64,000 bases of DNA. It comes from Artocarpus heterophyllus (lineage: Eukaryota; Streptophyta; Magnoliopsida; Rosales; Moraceae). The stretch's first letter is position 1. The number at the start of each line of letters is the position of its first letter. The stretch spans positions 31,464,147-31,528,146 of the forward strand of contig CM046348.1 in assembly GCA_025403435.1 (NCBI GenBank), written 5' to 3'. Position numbers and translations under genes: made by a program. Under the pieces are notes generated by a model, which worked only from the letters and a program-made list of their open reading frames with translations, made no database searches and had not been told where the DNA came from. Below are positions 59,331 through 64,000 of this stretch, piece by piece.

Positions 59331-60040
59331 CCAGAAGTCAATCTTCTTGAATCCAAACAGGATTAGAAATCTGAATTAGTGTATCCTAAAGGAATACACA
59401 AGTATATGCTCTCAAGTCCTTCTTAGGTACTTAAAAATATGCTTGACCACAACCTAATGGTTCGGTCCTAGATCCAATTGAAATCGACTTACCATCTCGA
59501 CCGCATAACAAATGTCCAGTCATGTGTAGAGCATAGTATACATAAGACTATCCACTGCCAAGCACAAGGCACCTTCTTCATGTATTCTCTTTCTTCATTA
59601 GACTTTGATAAGTCTTTCTTAGAAAGAGTCATTCCAGACCTGGATGGTTACCCACCTTTCTTGGAATTCTGCATTATATACTTCTCGAGAATTTTATCTA
59701 TATAGGCCGCTTGGAATAAAGCTATCATTTTATTCTTCCTATCCTAAAAGATCTAAATACCGAGAACATAATTAGCTTTAACCAAGTCTTTCATATCAAA
59801 CTGCTTGATCAACCATAATTTGATCAATGATATTACCCCAACATCATTGCCAATTAGCCAAATGTTATCTACATAGAGCAGTAGAAAACTACATTTTCAT
59901 CCTTAAGGTGTTTGTAAACACATGGTTCGTTCATATTTTGTTCAAACAAACAAGTTTTGATCACCTGATCAAATATAATATTCCAAGAACAAGAAGCTTG
60001 CTTAAGTCCATAAATTGACTTTAGTTTAGTAGTAGTTTTG
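59331..60040 (-). pseudogene. copia B reverse transcriptase remnant
   Basis: On the minus strand many-stop text matches copia C RT: KSIYGLKQASCSWNI, FDQVIKT, then EPCVYKHLKDENVVF. The YVDD motif is lost in a degraded stretch near 59865. Similarity stops near 60040. Confidence 0.75.
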
Positions 60041-60087
60041 TCAAAATTTATTGTCAGAAGTGTAATTCCAATTCTGAAAGATATGTA

Positions 60088-60189
60088 AGATCTTTAGTTT
60101 ATTTATATACATAATATATCTAACTTGTAATTTAGAAAAATGCTTTGATCTAAAATTTTTAAAAATTTGTTGCGTTCATGTTTTTCAAC
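60088..60189 (+). repeat. copia LTR end fragment in + orientation
   Basis: About 100 bp ending AAAATTTGTTGCGTTCATGT followed by TTTTCAACA match the last 100 bp of copia C's LTRs in the + direction. It lies next to copia B pol, which is in the - direction, so it is not B's own LTR in place. Confidence 0.7.
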
Positions 60190-62160
60190 AAATAGAAGGA
60201 TGCGTCTATTGAAACCCTTCATTCTGCTTTTTACAGAACACTATTTAATAAGATTTATTTATTACTATATTACATATTAATAAAATTACTCTGAAGGGCA
60301 AAAGTGTTTTAAAAAACCTCATTATGCACCCTATCTTTTACATACATATATATTTATATATATCCATCTAAAAAATTAGTGTTTTTTTTTTTAAGAATAA
60401 AGATGGATTCGAGCATGAAAGAGTCTCCCATAAAGATATTATATACGATCTACTCTTTTTTTTTAATTCTTCTTTCCTTATTGATTTATATATAGTAATT
60501 ATAATCATAAATATTATTGCAAATTGTTTGATTCATAAATAACTACAAATCTTATACTCGAGTAAAAGAAACCACACTTTCGTTTGATAGAAAATGATAT
60601 TAAAAAAACTATGTTTCCATTCTTTTTTTTTAAGTACAAGAAATACAATTTGTTCTATTCATATATAAGGCCTTACAATTCACTAGCAATTATTATTTTC
60701 TGAAATCCAAAAGTTAGTTAAATAAAAAGGAAAAAAATTATCTTACGGAAAAACTATCGTTTAGTATATAAACTGAGAAAGAAAAATGATTAGAAAAAAA
60801 TTGTAAGCTTATTTTATGGGTAGGTAGGAATAGAAAAACCAATAATACTATTTAAGTATAAAGAATTTTTTGGTAACTTAAGAGAGGTGTAAGAAGTAGA
60901 ATGAAGGGTGATTGAAAGAAGGATGTGTGAAAAGTGGAATATAGGGTGTCAATAGAAGCATCAAAAATAGAATAATAGAAAAAAAAAAACAAAAAAAAAA
61001 AAGAACAACTAATCATCACTCTTTTAGATTGGAATGGAGGAAAATTAATAGAAATCTTATCTACATGGTCAGGTAGACAACTACGTAAAAATCTTAAATC
61101 TAGAGTTAATGTCATGAAAGATCCTCATCTCCAATAAAAAAGAAATCTAAGAGATGAAGATGAGGAGGATAGAGAAGAAAGATTAAAAAAAAAAAAAAAA
61201 AAAAAAGACCTTCTAAAACTATCTAGCTAAAATTTCTTCTTCTTCTTCTATAACTTGGAACAAGAATTTGAACTCTGCATACACCTTAAGATAACTAGAG
61301 TTAGGTGTAGTTACTAAGCACAACCTATTTGGATTGATGTCCTACAAGCATAGACATTGTACATATTCTTGATAAATTAAGTGATATGATTTTTTTTTAT
61401 TATTTTACTTGCTTATGTGTATTAGGAATACTTTAATAAACATAAAAAAGATCCATGATTATTAATGTGGCTATAAATTTAGTATATAATTTGTTATATG
61501 CATGAGGATTAAATTTATATTTAATCTAACGTAATCATTAATTAAAATTTGTGATCTTTATTTAACATTTCAAGCGCGGTCTAATCTCATTAAGAATGAA
61601 ATAGTCTTATCTAGACTACAAATGTAAAGATATTAGGTTAGAGGTACTTTATATACTGAGATTATATACTACTAGACTAGATTATTTTGTTTCTCTAATA
61701 ATCTTCCGTTACAAATTTAAATTTATTACTATTATAATCATATATATGACAGTCTCAATCTTGAGTATATATTAAACCCTTGTTTATAATATTATATTTT
61801 TTTGACTTGCATAGTAAGATCTATCTAAAGACAGATTACAAACAACTTTGCAAGTTAGAAACATAATGGAATAAAAGGCTGGCAATGATATTATATAGAT
61901 AGGAAATCTTCATATTCAAAGTTAGAAAAATAGTTCTATTGAGTGATGATTTAGGACTTGAACAGTAGGTCTCTCATTAATGATGGGATTATGAATAAAC
62001 TAATCATTAGAGAATCATTGGAACTCAATGATAAAGATGTAATAAGAGAGGTAAATAAAAATTAAATCTACCTCTTATTATGAACTATTTATGAAAAGCT
62101 GACTTATATGTAATGATTATATTAATAGACTACTCGTTATTTTTCTTTGATTAATTATTA
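60190..62160. other. intergenic AT-rich sequence, no gene seen
   Basis: Poly-A (about 61184-61206) and other A or T runs, short open stretches without recognised homology, and no element ends. Confidence 0.5.
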
Positions 62161-63000
62161 TGAGGGCTATTCACGAAAGATGCCAGTCTATTCAATCCAA
62201 TCCAATCTGTTGGATTGGATTGGATTGGATTATGAAAAATACAGATTGATTTTGGATTGGGATTTTTTCAATCTGATATGTACGGATTGGATTAAAGATT
62301 GTGTATCTCCCAATCTGTGTAATCTGCAAGTCTGAATTATATATATTATATAAAGAGTGTGGTTTCAATAATTACATTTTTAATAGATATTATTATTATT
62401 AGTTGTTTGATATAAATCTAACAATTGTAATTAAGTAGATGATTAACTAAAAAATTGTAATCAATAATGAGATTAAATTCTTATCATGTTACATCATCAA
62501 TTGTAGTTAAACATACCCTTATTGGAAAGGTAACGATTGGGAAACGTCGCCATTGAAAACAAATCTATTATATAAATATATAAACCTTATACACTTATGG
62601 TAATGTGACTAAAGTTTATATGCTTTAAAAAAAAAAAAAAGAAACTTAACTCACTTACAAAATTCAACATCATTTATTCGTGTTTAAAGTTTATTTGACA
62701 TTGTTGTAATGTATTATAATGATACAACTTAGCTCATTATCAAATATTTGCATGTAATATATTGGATTTTATTAAAATAAATTAAATTATATTTGATAGT
62801 TTTAATTATTTTTTAATAAATTTAAAGGCTCAATATGTGAACTCGTGGAATCCAATCAACAAAATCCGTCATTTTTGGATTGGATTAAATTAGATTGGTG
62901 TGTTAACAGACTGGTTTTGGATTGAGATTTTTCTAAACCGATATGTACGGATTGGATTACGTATTCCATAATCCATGTAATTGGATTTGTAAACACCCTT
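62161..63000. mobile_element. hAT-like non-autonomous element with GGATT-rich arms (840 bp)
   Basis: It starts TGAGGGCTATTCACGAA and ends TTTGTAAACACCCTT; the ends are imperfect inverted repeats of the (T)AGGGGTGTTCAC type of plant hAT elements. The 8-bp flanks AATTATTA (62153-62160) and AACTATTA (63001-63008) differ at one base. Both arms have TTGGATTGGATT words, and a block around GATATGTACGGATTGGATTA occurs in direct orientation in each arm (62274-62293 and 62940-62959). No transposase is present. Confidence 0.6.
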
Positions 63001-63008
63001 AACTATTA

Positions 63009-64000
63009 CTATAATTTTAAAAGTATGGTTTCGGGTTTTTAGTAGAGTAACACCAAAACTAATAAATTTGGCACATTAATTTAAAGAGTTTAATTAATTA
63101 TCAAATTTATTAGAGTTTGAATTATAGGTCCATAAGTCCCCAATGCTATATCTATAACACTAGTATTGGATTAAGACAAAAACATAGAATGAATTAGTTT
63201 TAATTTGGAATTGTTAAATTCTAAATTAATGGTTTCACAAAAGAGATGTTAATTTAACACAGAAAAATGTTCTTTGTAACACATCATATAATGTGACAAA
63301 TGTTATTACATTTAACTAAGAATTAGTTAATTAAGTAATAATTCTTAATTAATAATATTATTTAAATATATGGTACGTTTGTAGGACATGTATGGTAGAA
63401 CCATACCATGTCAATTTAAAACTATATTTAAATAAATATGATTTATTTGAATTTAAATTAAACTATATGTACATATATATAACTTATGTGGAAGGAAAGT
63501 AGTTATAAACCATAATTGTCCCTTCACATCTCCCTAAGGAGATTTTTCTTTTGAAGTGGGCATGAAATATCCCAGTAAGATTAAAAAAATAGTGTTTTAT
63601 CATTTAAAAATTAATTTAAATAACTAACTGTTTATTTAAAAAAATGGAGACATCAGTTTTCACCTATGTGAAAAATCATGAGTCTCAGATAGAAAAACTG
63701 AGAGAATTTTTTTGAAAAAAAGTCTGCTACGCATATGTTGAGTACATAACATAACCAAAAAGTGAGTTTAATTTATTCTTTGTAATTTGACTCGCACTCA
63801 TCGTTTTATTGTTGTAGAGACTTGACTTAGAAGACTATGGTGTCAAAGAGAAATGGTAGAATACCCTAATACGCTCTAAAAGATTTGGATAAAAGTGGAA
63901 AGCTGTGTTTTCTATTAAAATTCCACACAACGACTCCAGCCAACTCTTTTACTATTATATATCCATATGTGTACGTGAATGCGCGTGCATATACATCTAT
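63009..64000. other. unassigned, possibly an LTR fragment
   Basis: Sequence near 63480-63990 has the look of an LTR or leader (short A/T-rich blocks, GTTGTAGAGACTTGAC near 63812), but no terminal repeats, primer site or coding were found before the window ends. Confidence 0.3.

Larger units (their letters stand above)
49214..60040 (-). mobile_element. copia element B pol (minus), split by copia C
   Basis: Only 49214-49272 and 58950-60040 belong to B. The join falls in the RNase H C-terminal end; TCCAC is duplicated at 49268-49272 and 58945-58949. The pol text then runs backwards through RNase H and reverse transcriptase (YGLKQASCSWNI near 59990) and is lost near 60040; gag, integrase and the 5' LTR are missing. 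Confidence 0.85.

Noticed and set aside
62190..62230. TTGGATTGGATT words as telomere-like repeat
   Set aside because: The plant telomere unit is TTTAGGG; these are subterminal words of a hAT-like element.
1..64000. tRNA, rRNA, organelle insertions, endogenous pararetrovirus or CRISPR
   Set aside because: None could be recognised by reading; apparent repeats are explained by LTRs, MITEs and minisatellites.

Overview
The window is plant nuclear DNA, almost certainly from a eudicot. It is AT-rich, holds one intron-containing protein gene, and is otherwise dominated by plant-type transposable elements: a plant LINE, Ty1/copia, Ty3/gypsy chromovirus and Athila/Tat-like elements, and MITEs. I saw no bacterial features, rRNA, tRNA or CRISPR. 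The species cannot be fixed from the sequence alone.

Layout. 1-9.3 kb is a decayed LINE (endonuclease, reverse transcriptase, zinc-finger and RNase H regions, + strand). Its reverse transcriptase is split just before the catalytic ADD box by a 5,260-bp TG...CA element (1863-7122) flanked by an exact 5-bp duplication, TCCGT, best read as a solo LTR. 9.3-14.3 kb is non-coding: a possible LTR, a fragment related to the 5.26-kb LTR, and two degenerate tandem repeats. 14.3-17.1 kb holds an LTR end, primer-binding site and gag remnant of an Athila/Tat-like gypsy element (+). 19.25-22.23 kb holds the 3' end and LTR of another such element (-).

22.2-37.4 kb is a nested stack. A truncated copia element (A, - strand) interrupts the Athila/Tat-like ORF end. 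Its LTR is broken twice: by a nearly complete Ty3/gypsy chromovirus (23297-34028, - strand, TSD ATGTG, two ~2.9-kb LTRs) and by a 2,167-bp solo LTR (34224-36390, TSD CATAT).

40.3-44.1 kb contains the only gene that looks intact: a five-exon soluble epoxide hydrolase-like alpha/beta-hydrolase of 313 residues, with MITE-like sequence in intron 2. 46.7-60.2 kb is a second copia nest. A full-length copia (C, +, 49273-58944, TSD TCCAC) sits in the RNase H end of a related copia (B, -), placing two ~2-kb LTRs head to head only 59 bp apart. A hAT-like non-autonomous element is at 62161-63000, and the last kilobase is unassigned.

All retroelement coding regions are broken by stops or frameshifts. 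The most unusual pattern is an array of near-palindromic TTCGGCAGGCCGAA-type sites recurring in LTRs of unrelated superfamilies (the chromovirus, the 2.17-kb solo LTR and the copia family). In the solo LTR eight copies are spaced about 21 bp apart; in copia C they lie just upstream of the TATA box. A second shared feature is an intron-like module (donor, branch-like ACTTACTGAGC, acceptor) inside three gypsy-type LTRs.
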